A stretch of DNA of 64,000 nucleotides from Bacteroidota bacterium (GTDB taxonomy: Bacteria; Bacteroidota; Bacteroidia; Bacteroidales; JAGONC01): the NCBI GenBank assembly GCA_022711405.1, contig JAKLFC010000002.1, positions 309,772-373,771 on the forward strand, given 5' to 3'. A model generated the notes under the pieces. That model was not told the DNA's origin. It was given only the letters and a program-made list of their open reading frames with translations, and ran no database searches. Of this stretch, positions 40,401-49,541 are shown piece after piece (position 1 is the first letter of the stretch; each line of letters begins with the position of its first letter). The position numbers were made by a program, and so were the translations under genes.

Positions 40401-43400
40401 GCAAGCCAGCAGGACCAATGGTTGTGGCAGTACCCGTTGCAATGTCGACAGATTTAAGCATGCTGTCATTATAGTCAATAATATACATAAAGTCCGTATG
40501 AATTTCATCGAAAGTGCCTCCAAAAGGCGTATATTCCATTGAATTAATGTAATTCTGGGTAGCAGGATCGTCTGTGTCAAAAGAAAAGAAGGCATAATTC
40601 CAAATATCAAAGGCATATCCCATTGAACCTCTTATTATGGGAACCGAACCTATTACGGAGGTCGGTTTGAAATGGGGGTTGCGTTTATAGGATATCGGGT
40701 TTTTGCCCCTTGGGAATTGTCCGTCACTTGCCGGTATAGAAATCTGTTGTCTATCAGATCTCGCATAATCAGCCTCCCAGGTTAGCGTTCCATCCCCTGA
40801 ATTCATTATTTCAACCGACCGGGTAACTATCTCTCCGAAAGAGGAGGTAACAACAATTTCCTGTGGATCAACGATCATCGTTGGAGACACCATGCTGATC
40901 ATATGGGTAGTAGTCTGTCCACCTTGCACGACTACCCCAGAAAAGGTGTAAGGATGATAACCCTTCCTTTCAGCAGAAATCGAATAGACACCGTATATCA
41001 TATGATCAAACTGAAAAAGACCCTCGTTGTCCGATTGTAGGGAGTAAGTATATTCAACTTCTCCCTCTTCCCTGATTGCTGTAATCATCACGCTGTCAAT
41101 CGGGGTACCGCCAAAACCATGGGTGACAATCCCGCTGAGGAGACCGAAGAATTCGCCTTCGATGGTCATGGACAACGCCACGGTTTGTTGTCCGACAGAC
41201 GGTTCCGAATTAAACACCAATTCTTCCGATACATTCAAATCTTTCTGTTGCGGAGGTATATAGCTTCCGTCGAATGTGATGATCAACTCTTGTGAGCTAT
41301 GGGCTGGTACAACACCCGAAGCAGGTTCAATGACTGCCCAGTCGCAACCACGGACCCCCGGAAATCCAAGCGCGTCGATCTCACTGCCTAATGTCCCCAC
41401 TAAGATAGTATTACCGGTCAACCGATCGAGAATACGCAATTCTCCTCTTTCTTCGGCACCATTAAATCCGACCAGATAAAGGTTATCGTCCTCCGGATTC
41501 CAACTCATCCCCTGTGCATAATTTGCATCAAAGCCAATGGCACCAATGAGATAACACTGGCCGGTTTCCTTGTCAATCATATAGGCCTGATCATAGGCAA
41601 TATCGTACCCATACATCTGGCCGGTGCCATCAATGGCAATATCAATGATCAGTGGTACATTCATCGGTCCGATATCCGTTGCAATGGCTGTGTGCATGTC
41701 AATCAGGGCAAGGTACGACTGCGGCCCGTTGGTGCATACACCATACATCTGGTTTGTCGATTTATCTATGGTTATACCTGTCCAGGTATACATATTATTG
41801 TGGGGATTGCATGACCCGATATCAGTAACATCGCCGTTGGTAACATCCACTTTTTTAAGACTACCGTCGGTGTCATCAATGATGTACATGAAATTCGCAT
41901 TGAACGCATCAAATGTTCCACAGTGAGGAATAACGCTTACTGAGCTAATGACAGTCTGGTTCAGCGGATCCTCCGTATCAAAGGAAATCAAAGCTGAATT
42001 TATTATATCAAACGCATAACCTGTTGAACCCCTTATATCCCTGGCGACAGTGGGGGGTACTCCCAGCGTTAAACCAGGAGCCGGTCCGAATGAAATGCTA
42101 TCCTGGCTACGTTTGTAATTACCATCACTGGCCGGCACCATTCTGTGCTTTTTACCTGGCTGAACTCCTCCGTTCCACGATAGCGGGCCGTTTCCTTCAT
42201 TATAAATAATAATGGTATCAGTTACGGTTTGGTTGATCAAAAGTGAAATATCTATCGAGGTTGGAGCAACAGCCATTTGAGGGGCTGTCATCTGGTAGTC
42301 GGCATCGGTGGTGAGACCATAAGAAATGATAACTTCATCCGAAATAACATTATATCCTTCTTTTTGAATAACCAGAGTGTAAGTACCCTCTTCAACCCCC
42401 ATAAAGGAGTAAGAGCCATCAGCGCTAGTCATTGAAGTGTACTTACCGCTTGCAGAATTCATCAAAACAATATTAGCGCCCTCAACAGGTGTGCCATCCG
42501 AAAAATGAGTCATAATTCCTGAAATATTCCCAACCACCTGTTGGTAGACATGAACGTTATCGACGTACCACCATTTCACGCTTGATGAATTAGAACCATT
42601 TGCCCTGAAACGGACCTTAAAAATATTACCTGCAGCAAGATCCGTAATATTTACAGATTTAGTTCGGTACTGGAAGGTCCCTTCACTATTGTCATTGTCA
42701 TCGACAATAATCCACCCAGTACCATTATAAACTTCGACGGTAACCTTCTCAAGAGTGGCTGTATTTCCGTTTTCCAGATAAATGTCGTACTTCAGGGTAA
42801 CGTTGTCAAAAATATTTCTTGCATCAAGATAGGGTGATATCATTGACATACTATAATTGGAGACAGCAGTGCTGTTGAGGAATCTTGCTGTTAGACCCGG
42901 ATTCCCCTGACTGGAATTCGAATTCCAGTTGACATGTATCGGATCCACTGTCCAACCATGTGTATGAAAGGAGCCTGTTTCCCAGTCCTCCGCCATCGGA
43001 AGGGGTCTGGGATCAATTACGGTCAAGGATGAAGGGACATTGACAATAGGTGATTCAGGATCGTTGCTTGCCACCCTAATTTCAGCTGAATACAATCCAT
43101 AGGGAGCATTGGTGGAATCATATTGGATAGTGCCGGCATCAAATGTGAATTCTATATTCAGGTCACTACCGGCAGGAACCGTTCCTGAAACAACATCAGC
43201 CGATAACCATTCATTGGATGGAACATAAATGCTGTCAGTCAATGCAAAAGTAAGGTTGAAATCGACTTTTGTCGGCCATTGTACTGAGGCCGGGCACCAA
43301 GAAGTACACCCCGAAGTCGCATTAGGCCTCTCCCAGGCAAATTCGTTATGGATAGTTGGGGCCGTTTCCTTTTTCCAATTCCAAAAAACAGAGGTATAAT

Positions 43401-44079
43401 AGGGTACGTGTGCCACTACAGATACCCAGTAGTTACCTTCGGAAAGGATTGCTGGGGTTGGAAGGAAAATGTTGAGATTCCCGGTAAAGTCACAATGAGG
43501 ATGGATCAGATCATAACTAAAAAGGGTATCTCCGGGCAGACCTGATGAGTCAGTATAGAAAACGACATCAACCAGGTCAATGATAACATAACATCCGGAG
43601 TAAGACAGCCCTGCGGTATAAATGTGATTTACTGTCCAAGTTTCCCCCTGGGGTACCAGAAAATCATCAGCAGCATGACTCAGCACTTCGGGCTTGTCAA
43701 TGGGATTCTGCGACATAGCTCCCGATTCCGTTGAGGGATTTCCGGTCTGGTCATAATATACTTGTGCTCGCGAATATCGGAAAGGATAGGATAAATTCTG
43801 GGTACGGTTTGGAGTACCGATATCAATAATGAAGCTGAGGTCCGCATCCCCGGTATTGGCTATATTCAGTAGCCTGGTAGTTGTCGCTCCCATTTCCAGT
43901 TCCTGACTGAACGAAGTGGGTGTGATAACAATTTGGGGACTCCCTTTGGTCTCGGTAAGAGTTGCCCTGTTCGCTCCGTCCTGTGTGATGATTTGTTGGG
44001 CGGCGAGATAATTTGATACCAGCAGGGCAATGTATGCCAGAGATAAATTGAAGATTGTTGTACGATGTAACATGGTCAT
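37429..44079 (-). CDS. giant multi-domain secreted protein with T9SS tail
   Basis: About 2216 residues, starting at ATG 44079 (MTMLHRTTIFNLSLAYIALL; codons upstream lack ATG). Signal peptide to about 28. A choice-of-anchor type domain follows, then a MAM/jelly-roll-like domain (about 358-510: EDWETGSFHTHGWTVDP). Three carboxypeptidase-regulatory-like domains begin near 517 (GNISGIMTHFSDGTPVEGAN), 982 (GLLSGIVTHGFGGTPIDSV) and 1440 (GVLAGTVTHAGLPVGEA). After the first two lie similar propeller-like segments (GSTGYAFDI / GSMGYAFDI, NFMYIID / DFMYIID, QMYGYDI). A BACON-like domain lies at about 1902-1990. A cohesin-like domain lies at about 1995-2120 (FTVPVSVENITNLGFFRFTI). A type A T9SS sorting domain ends the protein (IQVFPNPASGQFFVLV). 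Likely a cell-surface binding or adhesion protein; no catalytic motif was found. Confidence 0.85.
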   Translation of the reverse strand: MTMLHRTTIFNLSLAYIALLVSNYLAAQQIITQDGANRATLTETKGSPQIVITPTSFSQELEMGATTTRLLNIANTGDADLSFIIDIGTPNRTQNLSYPFRYSRAQVYYDQTGNPSTESGAMSQNPIDKPEVLSHAADDFLVPQGETWTVNHIYTAGLSYSGCYVIIDLVDVVFYTDSSGLPGDTLFSYDLIHPHCDFTGNLNIFLPTPAILSEGNYWVSVVAHVPYYTSVFWNWKKETAPTIHNEFAWERPNATSGCTSWCPASVQWPTKVDFNLTFALTDSIYVPSNEWLSADVVSGTVPAGSDLNIEFTFDAGTIQYDSTNAPYGLYSAEIRVASNDPESPIVNVPSSLTVIDPRPLPMAEDWETGSFHTHGWTVDPIHVNWNSNSSQGNPGLTARFLNSTAVSNYSMSMISPYLDARNIFDNVTLKYDIYLENGNTATLEKVTVEVYNGTGWIIVDDNDNSEGTFQYRTKSVNITDLAAGNIFKVRFRANGSNSSSVKWWYVDNVHVYQQVVGNISGIMTHFSDGTPVEGANIVLMNSASGKYTSMTSADGSYSFMGVEEGTYTLVIQKEGYNVISDEVIISYGLTTDADYQMTAPQMAVAPTSIDISLLINQTVTDTIIIYNEGNGPLSWNGGVQPGKKHRMVPASDGNYKRSQDSISFGPAPGLTLGVPPTVARDIRGSTGYAFDIINSALISFDTEDPLNQTVISSVSVIPHCGTFDAFNANFMYIIDDTDGSLKKVDVTNGDVTDIGSCNPHNNMYTWTGITIDKSTNQMYGVCTNGPQSYLALIDMHTAIATDIGPMNVPLIIDIAIDGTGQMYGYDIAYDQAYMIDKETGQCYLIGAIGFDANYAQGMSWNPEDDNLYLVGFNGAEERGELRILDRLTGNTILVGTLGSEIDALGFPGVRGCDWAVIEPASGVVPAHSSQELIITFDGSYIPPQQKDLNVSEELVFNSEPSVGQQTVALSMTIEGEFFGLLSGIVTHGFGGTPIDSVMITAIREEGEVEYTYSLQSDNEGLFQFDHMIYGVYSISAERKGYHPYTFSGVVVQGGQTTTHMISMVSPTMIVDPQEIVVTSSFGEIVTRSVEIMNSGDGTLTWEADYARSDRQQISIPASDGQFPRGKNPISYKRNPHFKPTSVIGSVPIIRGSMGYAFDIWNYAFFSFDTDDPATQNYINSMEYTPFGGTFDEIHTDFMYIIDYNDSMLKSVDIATGTATTIGPAGLLSDPTGLTCDKTDGTLYASSTNGTESMLYKINPMTGASTVIGATGIPILIDITIDGEGQMYGYDISGDNAYKIDKRTGASELLGSIGFDANYAQGMCWDPGTDLIFLSAYSDESGNGELRVMDKITGNTEYLGDLNTEVDALAFPGGGSAWLTLAPKSGTVLPGETQEIIATLDGNYVPSKRDYTLTRDITFISHPDVGKSILPVTFTITADIYGVLAGTVTHAGLPVGEATITAHKYGSNYTTVAGSDGNFIFQEILEGIYDISVETNGYCTFQTAGVVIVSGQTTTLDILLQAPTMVIDPTDLSITLPKNTMKDRMIQLTNNGDCQLLWDSQLTLVDNSPLIPLEFIQVPRVDQHPTADISPNSTIVLGPQIRDQWDILFTFDCNNAAQYGLETDGQYIYTSSWLPGFGTWFHKYSSDGTWIEDFDIEGVTGVFDLAWDGQYFYGGNNGPKIYQMDFTNKELIGIINTVIPNVRHIAYDPQADAFWTGGWDHLWLVDRSGEVVVVTPYGLMGMAGSAYDPWSPGGPFLWLFNQTIGGNRAELYQFSIPNNALTGVTHDASDVPGYIQGGNAGGLCISDEVIPGKIALIGNIQLSPNLVFAYDLVEPPVPGITRSPFSGSIDPGYNQVVTVHFDATGLEEGVYSADLIFSSFPDVGASTVPITLTVISDIPVLSVTPVNQDVSFDTGMATFTVNNLAGGDMNYTATITSGNEWLSITEGETGLNFGIIKVTFMENTSLLSRTGTVTITAPGATGSPVNVTLTQSASPGPPPGITISEVNVQEIGAFTVPVSVENITNLGFFRFTIDYDSTILSFMNITNWYSGMETATVNNPAEGHITFVWSADQNGIDIPAGILFDLNFNWTAPESFITEITWSDYPESREFRYLNGELFVPEYESGTATRSDGISEIDASAIQVFPNPASGQFFVLVPNGISDLRIMSCLGKMVHSERVAKNKKITINTSFYPAGNYFLCFDTYYGSTIMKKIVIIK

Positions 44080-44214
44080 GGATTTTATCAAGTATTGATT
44101 AACCTAATCGCTAACAAATGACAGATTAAAAACCATCATTACCAAAATTGGGCAATAGATAAAATATAGATGTTAGAATAAAATTTCAGAAAAGCCCAGG
44201 AATTGCCAAGCGCC

Positions 44215-46014
44215 CTATAATTCCCTGATGATGTCTTCGAGGATGGTACTATCGTTCAAATTCAGTTTCTTCCGGATGTGGTACCTATTTGTAAAAATAG
44301 TAGCAGGACTAACATTTAAAATCTTTGCTATTTCCTTATTCTGCAAGTTAATCTTAAGATACGCCAATATCCGCAACTCCGTTTCCGAAAGTTCCGGCCC
44401 GATCGCCTTTAATTTCGTGAAAAAATCCCGATGCACCTCCACAAACATTTTCTTAAAATGTTCATAGTCCTTGGCAAAATCAAGATTTTCGCTTAAGACA
44501 TAGTTCAAGTTATTATATGTTTCGCTATCGATCTGATGGTTATCATTAGACTTATCCAGTAACAACTTGATTGACTCGAGGATCTCATTTCTCTTGATGG
44601 CCTGGATGGAAGTGGTGATGAGTTCTTTGTTTTTGGATTCGATTTCAGCCTGGAACCTGGCCTTGCTCAACTCATTAATTTTGTCAGTCATTTCCATCTT
44701 TTCAAGCAAACGTGCGTTATTCATTTTCTGAAGGTTGATGGATCTCTTCATGTTTCTAATCAGTAACACAACAATAACACTGACAGAAACAAAGATGATG
44801 GTAAGAAGTAGATTTCTCGTCCTCTGAATTTCTAATTTCTTGAGCAAAAGGTCCCTCTCATATTTTCTTTTTTGGAATTCTATTTCCCATTGATAATCAG
44901 AGATCTTTCGTTTCGTTTCAGAATTTAAGATACTATCCTGAAGCTCTAAAAAACGGGACTGAAATGCATAGGCTTTTTCCCATTGTCCCTCCTTCTCCTT
45001 TATTCTTGAAAGAGCCAGATTAGCTTTCATCTCCGCGCTCCGGTAACCAATTTCAGAAAAAATATCCATGCTTTCATGAAAGATATCTTCCGCCTGATCC
45101 AACTGACCATTATCTGAATAATAGGCGCCTAAATTCTGCAGCGCAGTTCCAAATATCCTGGGATTGGAGGGCAGGTCAACGTAAAGTAGAGCTTGTTTGA
45201 AATACCATAAAGCGGTTGAATCATTATCTAACTGTTGCTGAATAAGACCAAGATTACTATAGATTTTACTGATCATTTCATAGTTCTGTAATTGTTTGGA
45301 TATGACAAGTGCCTCCTCATTATAGCGCATGGCAGAATCCAGTTCATTTTTTTCAAAGTAGCACATGCCAATATTTACAGAAACTGATGCAATTTCCCAG
45401 ACAGATGATCTTTTTTTTATGATACGATCTGTTCGTAATAAGTATTCAATTGCTTTATCATAATCATTCAGCGCCATGTGCAATAATCCCAATCCGTTGG
45501 AGATCCCACCGATGAGCCTTTCGTTATTCATTTTTTCAGCCCCCTTCATGGCTTCTGTATAGAACATCATGGCCATATAATAATTATCCCTTTTCAGATA
45601 ATAATTACCGATAATGTTTTTCGTTTTTGCAATCATCGTATCGTTTTTACATCGTTCGGCAACCGATAATGCCTGATTACTGATTACCAAGAAGGTATCA
45701 CTGGTTTCCAAATTTCTGACAAGGACAGCTTTTTGATAGAGCGCTTTGGCAAGTGCATTGCTGTCGCCTATCCTTTCGGCAAGTACGATTGCTTCTTGAT
45801 TTAGCGATATGTTTTTATCATCATTTCTCCAGAAAGCAGTGTCAATCGTTAATAAAATCTCTATAAGTCTTTGTTTTTCATCTGAATACTGTTCCTTATG
45901 AAGCATTTGCAATTTATAAAAATAAATGAGTGACGCTGCTATAAGGATGGCTATGAAAACGATGGTGCCATGGCAGATATATGTCCTTTGGGGGCATCGG
46001 TTGATCATAACCAT
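44215..46014 (-). CDS. membrane-bound TPR regulator with LuxR-type helix-turn-helix
   Basis: A 599-residue protein. One membrane helix at about 15-35 (TIVFIAILIAASLIYFYKL), a TPR domain of about seven repeats (about 50-370: YYLKRDNYYMAMMFYTEAMK, LGLLHMALNDYDKAIEYLLR), then a second helix at about 388-408 (LLLTIIFVSVSVIVVLLI). A coiled coil follows, and a LuxR-type helix-turn-helix ends the protein (SETELRILAYLKINLQNKEI, LNVSPATIFTNRYHIRKKLN). The TPRs should be periplasmic and the helix-turn-helix cytoplasmic, a one-component sensor layout common in Bacteroidota. It lies 123 bases upstream of the giant T9SS gene on the same strand, so it may control it. Confidence 0.88.
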   Translation of the reverse strand: MVMINRCPQRTYICHGTIVFIAILIAASLIYFYKLQMLHKEQYSDEKQRLIEILLTIDTAFWRNDDKNISLNQEAIVLAERIGDSNALAKALYQKAVLVRNLETSDTFLVISNQALSVAERCKNDTMIAKTKNIIGNYYLKRDNYYMAMMFYTEAMKGAEKMNNERLIGGISNGLGLLHMALNDYDKAIEYLLRTDRIIKKRSSVWEIASVSVNIGMCYFEKNELDSAMRYNEEALVISKQLQNYEMISKIYSNLGLIQQQLDNDSTALWYFKQALLYVDLPSNPRIFGTALQNLGAYYSDNGQLDQAEDIFHESMDIFSEIGYRSAEMKANLALSRIKEKEGQWEKAYAFQSRFLELQDSILNSETKRKISDYQWEIEFQKRKYERDLLLKKLEIQRTRNLLLTIIFVSVSVIVVLLIRNMKRSINLQKMNNARLLEKMEMTDKINELSKARFQAEIESKNKELITTSIQAIKRNEILESIKLLLDKSNDNHQIDSETYNNLNYVLSENLDFAKDYEHFKKMFVEVHRDFFTKLKAIGPELSETELRILAYLKINLQNKEIAKILNVSPATIFTNRYHIRKKLNLNDSTILEDIIREL

Positions 46015-46033
46015 GAAAATAATTATTAATGAC

Positions 46034-46041
46034 CAAATTTA
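46034..46041 (-). promoter_or_regulatory. -7 element of the TPR/LuxR gene
   Basis: On the minus strand TAAATTTG matches TAnnTTTG, 19 bases before the start codon. The -33 element is not clear. Confidence 0.4.
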
Positions 46042-46231
46042 CAAAATTCTTATCTCGGGGCTGATCCAAAATGCCTAAGAAATTTCGCAGATTAAATCGA
46101 ATTGGTGCTATGCGATTAAATACTTTCCGATTAAGACCTTTTGATCCTGGTGGTTCAAGGTGGCATTGATAATCATAATTTGTTAATTTTAAATCTTTTT
46201 TTTGAGCTCAGATCATTTCAACCTTTCTTTC

Positions 46232-46837
46232 ATGCCCAAAACACAGGAAATTCTAAATGGACTGCAGTCCCTGGTCAATGAACGTACCTTCTATGCCATC
46301 ATCTGGCATATCGTCTTTTATATCATGATCATCGCATTTCTGGCGAAATGGGAACCTTCCAACAGGACGCTGGCGATCATGCTCTGCGTGCCTATCCTTT
46401 CCGTAGCAGTCTTTGCCTGGATATCCGGAAATCCTTTCAACGGGATCCTGTTTTCCCTGCTGACGATCCTTTTTTTTATATTTGGCACAAATGCTTCGAC
46501 CCAGCCTGTCAGTCTGTCGCAGCAGCCCTATTTGATCGCAGGGATCATCATGATCGTTTTCGGATTGATCTATCCGCATTTCATCGAAACCACCCCGATC
46601 ATCAGGTATTTGTATGCCTCCCCGGCAGGGCTGATCCCGTGCCCCACCCTGTCGATCCTGATCGGTTGTATGCTGTTATTCAACGGATTGGGATCGAATT
46701 CCCTGACCCTGATGTGTATTTTGTTCGGTCTGTTTTACGGGATTTTCGGTGCGTTGAAACTGGCAGTGCACATCGATCTGGTTCTTGTTTTCGGGACGCT
46801 TGTACTGGGGGTAAAGTACATCCTTTCCTGGGTTTAA
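46232..46837 (+). CDS. multi-pass membrane protein of unknown function (possibly DUF6064)
   Basis: A 201-residue protein with about six membrane helices (for example YAIIWHIVFYIMIIAFLA, ILFSLLTILFFIFGT, YLIAGIIMIVFGLIYPHF, LTLMCILFGLFYGIFGALKL). The ATG at 46232 (MPKTQEILNGLQS) is preferred over an in-frame TTG ten codons earlier. HFIETTPI between helices and the PCPTLSILIG stretch look conserved-protein-like, and the family may be DUF6064, but I am not certain. Its last 15 codons and 3' flank are duplicated at 36434. Next is a hairpin repeat, then a convergent gene. Confidence 0.72.
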   Translation: MPKTQEILNGLQSLVNERTFYAIIWHIVFYIMIIAFLAKWEPSNRTLAIMLCVPILSVAVFAWISGNPFNGILFSLLTILFFIFGTNASTQPVSLSQQPYLIAGIIMIVFGLIYPHFIETTPIIRYLYASPAGLIPCPTLSILIGCMLLFNGLGSNSLTLMCILFGLFYGIFGALKLAVHIDLVLVFGTLVLGVKYILSWV

Positions 46838-46942
46838 GATCAAAGAGCAAAGAGGAAAAAGCAAAGATCACAAGTGGTTCTGACCTGGTAAGAACAAGTT
46901 TTGATTTTTGAAATTTGATTTTTGCTCTTTAATTTTTCAGTT
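46838..46942. repeat. GATCAAAGAGCAAAG / TTTGCTCTTT inverted repeat
   Basis: GATCAAAGAGCAAAGAGG at the left and TTTGATTTTTGCTCTTTAAT at the right are inverted partners around a 60-base centre. It fills the gap between convergent genes. Copies or partial copies: 36475-36597, 16563-16600, 30777-30825. Confidence 0.7.
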
Positions 46943-47572
46943 GATGTTCAGCACCATGTCAGAAACAGCCGGGGGGCATTTTCCTTTGCTTTTTGCTGTC
47001 AGGGTAAGGGTCACGGATCCAAACCGTATATCCTCGGCGCTGGGTGTGTACGTGGGATGCAGGTCGTGGAAATCGTTGAAGAATCCTGAACCGGAGGTTA
47101 ACCAGGTAAGTTCGGAATAATTCTCGGCCGTGGAATACGACAGCATATACCTGTCGCCCGGTCGTATCGCATCCCCTCCTCCTGCGTAGGCTTTGGGCGA
47201 CCGGATGAACGTCAGCACCACACTGCAGGTGGTATCCGGCTGGCCTGCCGCTGTGGTGACCGACAGGGTCAGGGTGACAGATCCGGCGGAAATGTCCTTC
47301 GCATTCGGCTTATAGGTGGGGTTCAGGATCGCAGGCTTATTAAAAGAGCCGTTCCCGGAAGTTGCCCAGAGCAGGCGGGCGGTTTTCGGGGCTGTGGCAT
47401 CCGCGAGGGTATAATTCTGGCCCTCACAGATGGTGGTGTCGCGGCCGGCTGAAGCAGGGGGGTCATCCGGGGCAGCTGCACTGGAAATGACAAAACTTAC
47501 TGAAAGGGCCAGCCAGGTCAGGAACAAATGACCGGTCTCCCGGAAATTTAAATTCCGGATAACTTCTTTCAT
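46937..47572 (-). CDS. secreted protein with two PKD/Ig-like repeats
   Basis: A 211-residue secreted protein (signal about 14-34, LFLTWLALSVSFVISSAAA). Two similar domains of about 85 residues follow. Each has a W(A/L)TSGxGxF(N/F) core and a PTYxPxxxDIxxGSVTLTLxxxxxG ending: LWATSGNGSFNKPAILNP in the first, LTWLTSGSGFFNDFHDLHP in the second. These are the Ig/PKD-like repeats that form long tandem arrays in large Bacteroidota surface proteins. Here only two are present and there is no T9SS tail, so it could be a short remnant of a larger gene or a complete small protein. Confidence 0.75.
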   Translation of the reverse strand: MKEVIRNLNFRETGHLFLTWLALSVSFVISSAAAPDDPPASAGRDTTICEGQNYTLADATAPKTARLLWATSGNGSFNKPAILNPTYKPNAKDISAGSVTLTLSVTTAAGQPDTTCSVVLTFIRSPKAYAGGGDAIRPGDRYMLSYSTAENYSELTWLTSGSGFFNDFHDLHPTYTPSAEDIRFGSVTLTLTAKSKGKCPPAVSDMVLNIN

Positions 47573-47599
47573 AACTGCAGTAAATTAACTAACCTATTG

Positions 47600-48055
47600 T
47601 CATTCCGTTTCTTTATCTTCCTTTTCACCGGGGGAGGGTATTCCTGTGCTTTCGCCCGGGTGATGCATGGTGCACTTTTTCATGGTGCTGTCGTGTTTCA
47701 TGCAACAGCCTTTTGATAGATCTCCGCCATGTGACATACAGCCGCCCTTTGGCATGCATTTATCCATATGGGGGCATGCACCAGCCCCGTACGGGCTGCA
47801 GGTACCCGCTGGCATTCCATGTTTGCAGTCTTTCAACATCATCTCCTGAGGGCAGCATGGCTGGCCGGGTTTCCTTCCATGCGTCAGGTCGCAGATCCCG
47901 CCCACGATGGAAGCAATGAACAGGAGACAACCCACGGCAATAAAGAACCAGGAGATCCAGCAAAAGATCCTGCCCAGCTGTTCTTTTTTATTTTTCGCAA
48001 GCAATAGGGTTCCTGCCAGGATGGCAAGCAATGAAATGAACAATAAAGCGATCAT
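47600..48055 (-). CDS. membrane protein with Cys/His/Met-rich tail
   Basis: A protein of about 151 residues, start ATG 48055 (MIALLFISLLAILAG). Two membrane helices (about 1-20 and 30-53) are followed by a tail of about 95 residues unusually rich in Cys, His, Met, Gly and Lys. It holds at least ten Cys, for example QPCCPQEMM, GACPHMDKCMPKGGC, and GCCMKHDSTMKKCTMHH. Such composition suggests binding of soft metal ions (copper, silver, zinc) at the membrane surface. No known copper-chaperone fold or MxCxxC motif is seen, and no metal transporter gene is nearby. It may be cotranscribed with the PKD-like gene 27 bases downstream. Confidence 0.7.
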   Translation of the reverse strand: MIALLFISLLAILAGTLLLAKNKKEQLGRIFCWISWFFIAVGCLLFIASIVGGICDLTHGRKPGQPCCPQEMMLKDCKHGMPAGTCSPYGAGACPHMDKCMPKGGCMSHGGDLSKGCCMKHDSTMKKCTMHHPGESTGIPSPGEKEDKETE

Positions 48056-48171
48056 ACAAAAAAAATTTAGGTTCAATGACTACTCTGGAAGCGGTTTTCG
48101 TCTTCCCCGTAAGATAATGGAATCCATGTTGGCAATGGATTGTTTTACCGCTGTAAAGATAGAAAAAAACT

Positions 48172-48230
48172 GACAGTTTGAATCCTGGGATTTGTTTGGA
48201 ATCTGGAAACTGGATTTTGGAATTTTACAC
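48172..48230. repeat. TTTGGAATCTGGATTTTGG-type dispersed repeat
   Basis: GTTTGAATCCTGGGATTTGT then TTGGAATCTGGAAACTGGAT. Related to 4624-4662 and 51963-52018. It lies at the 3' end of the flavoprotein gene. Confidence 0.5.
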
Positions 48231-49541
48231 CCGTTCCCCCATCGCAGCCCTGCAGGTCTTGGTGTACAGATCACGAAAAATATTTTCCGGATCGGTTCTC
48301 CTCTTGATGTGGTCGTAATTATCCTTATTCCAGATTTTCCAGAATTCTGACTCTGTGTAATAATTTCCCGAGATGAGGGTTTTTATGCCACCCGTATCCA
48401 TTAATTTCTCTTCCAGGATCCTGTATACGTTCTTATCACCCTTCTTTTTCATGCCATAAATGGCCAGGTCCAGGAAAAGCTCATCCTTTACCCGGTCGAG
48501 AAAATTCCCGGAGATCCATTCATAGCGCCGTACCATCTTATAGGGAACGCACCACAGGGGAAAATGATCCATCTCACGGCGATACCAATCCATAAACAGG
48601 CTAACCTTCGAAAAAGGTATGAAGACGTCTACCGTTACGGGAATCATTTCCGGCGGGATCCACCGGCGAAACTTCTTCACCAGCATCAGCGTTCGGGCGG
48701 AGGTCATGAACCGTCCAAGGAAGAGCCTTCCTAAAAACGATTTTGGGGTTACATTGGTTACCCCCCTGTCGTACCGGAAAAAATAGTCTTTTGTTCTCAG
48801 GTAGTCTTCCGTTCGTCTTCCTGTGCTCTGGTAGTAAATCCGCATCCAGTCATACCGGTGGGTGTAGGAAGCCTTGTCTGTGAAATGCCCCAGGCTCAGC
48901 ACCCAGGACTCCGGCGAGTGGATGATCCCATCCATAAAATCAACATCCTGATCCACATAGTGCTGCCAGATGGCCGACAAATAACTTTCAGGATCATGGA
49001 ATTTTCTGTAGGTGATCTTCACAAATGGTTTGGCCGGTATCAGTCTGAAGGTCAGTTTTGAAAGGATGCCCAGGGTGCCGAATGTACCGTGCACCATCTG
49101 GAACAAAAGGTTGTTCTCGTTGTCGGGAGTGCAGACCAGCACTTCCCCTTTTGCAGTAATGACTTCATATTCCAGGCAGGTGTCATGAAAACCACCATAT
49201 TTGAACGACATGGACTCCAAAGAGCAGCCTGCCACGGCACCCCCAATGGTGATGGTCTTCAATTCCGGTACGATGGCAGGGACAAGGCCGTATGTGAGGG
49301 TCGCTTTGACCAGATCATCGAAGGTGATTCCGGGCTCGGCAATGCAGATCTGTTTCTCTTTATCGATATGGAGGATCTCCTTCAGGGCACTGAGGTCGAT
49401 CTTCTCATCGGAATACCTCCTGTCGTTCAGCCTGGGTACTTCATGCGAAACCGCCTTTTTCCTGAACGAAACAGGTTCGGTGCTGTGACGGTTCTGCAAC
49501 TGCTGTATGATGTGGTTGATCTTTTCTTCGTGCGTCATCAT
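48225..49541 (-). CDS. FAD-binding oxidoreductase, DHCR24-like
   Basis: A 438-residue flavoprotein of the FAD-binding PCMH (VAO) family. The FAD domain covers about 15-175: CIAEPGITFDDLVKATL, VPAIVPELKTITIGGAVAGC (pyrophosphate-binding loop) and YEVITAKGEVLVC, NENNLLFQMVHGTFGTLGI. The C-terminal half (FIPFSKVSLFMDWYRREMDH, DLAIYGMKKKGDKN, ENIFRDLYTKTC) resembles the delta24-sterol reductase (DHCR24) group found scattered in bacteria. No His or Cys attachment for covalent FAD is obvious. The bacterial substrate is not known. A decayed copy lies at 36598-37228, so the gene was once duplicated. Confidence 0.85.
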   Translation of the reverse strand: MMTHEEKINHIIQQLQNRHSTEPVSFRKKAVSHEVPRLNDRRYSDEKIDLSALKEILHIDKEKQICIAEPGITFDDLVKATLTYGLVPAIVPELKTITIGGAVAGCSLESMSFKYGGFHDTCLEYEVITAKGEVLVCTPDNENNLLFQMVHGTFGTLGILSKLTFRLIPAKPFVKITYRKFHDPESYLSAIWQHYVDQDVDFMDGIIHSPESWVLSLGHFTDKASYTHRYDWMRIYYQSTGRRTEDYLRTKDYFFRYDRGVTNVTPKSFLGRLFLGRFMTSARTLMLVKKFRRWIPPEMIPVTVDVFIPFSKVSLFMDWYRREMDHFPLWCVPYKMVRRYEWISGNFLDRVKDELFLDLAIYGMKKKGDKNVYRILEEKLMDTGGIKTLISGNYYTESEFWKIWNKDNYDHIKRRTDPENIFRDLYTKTCRAAMGERV

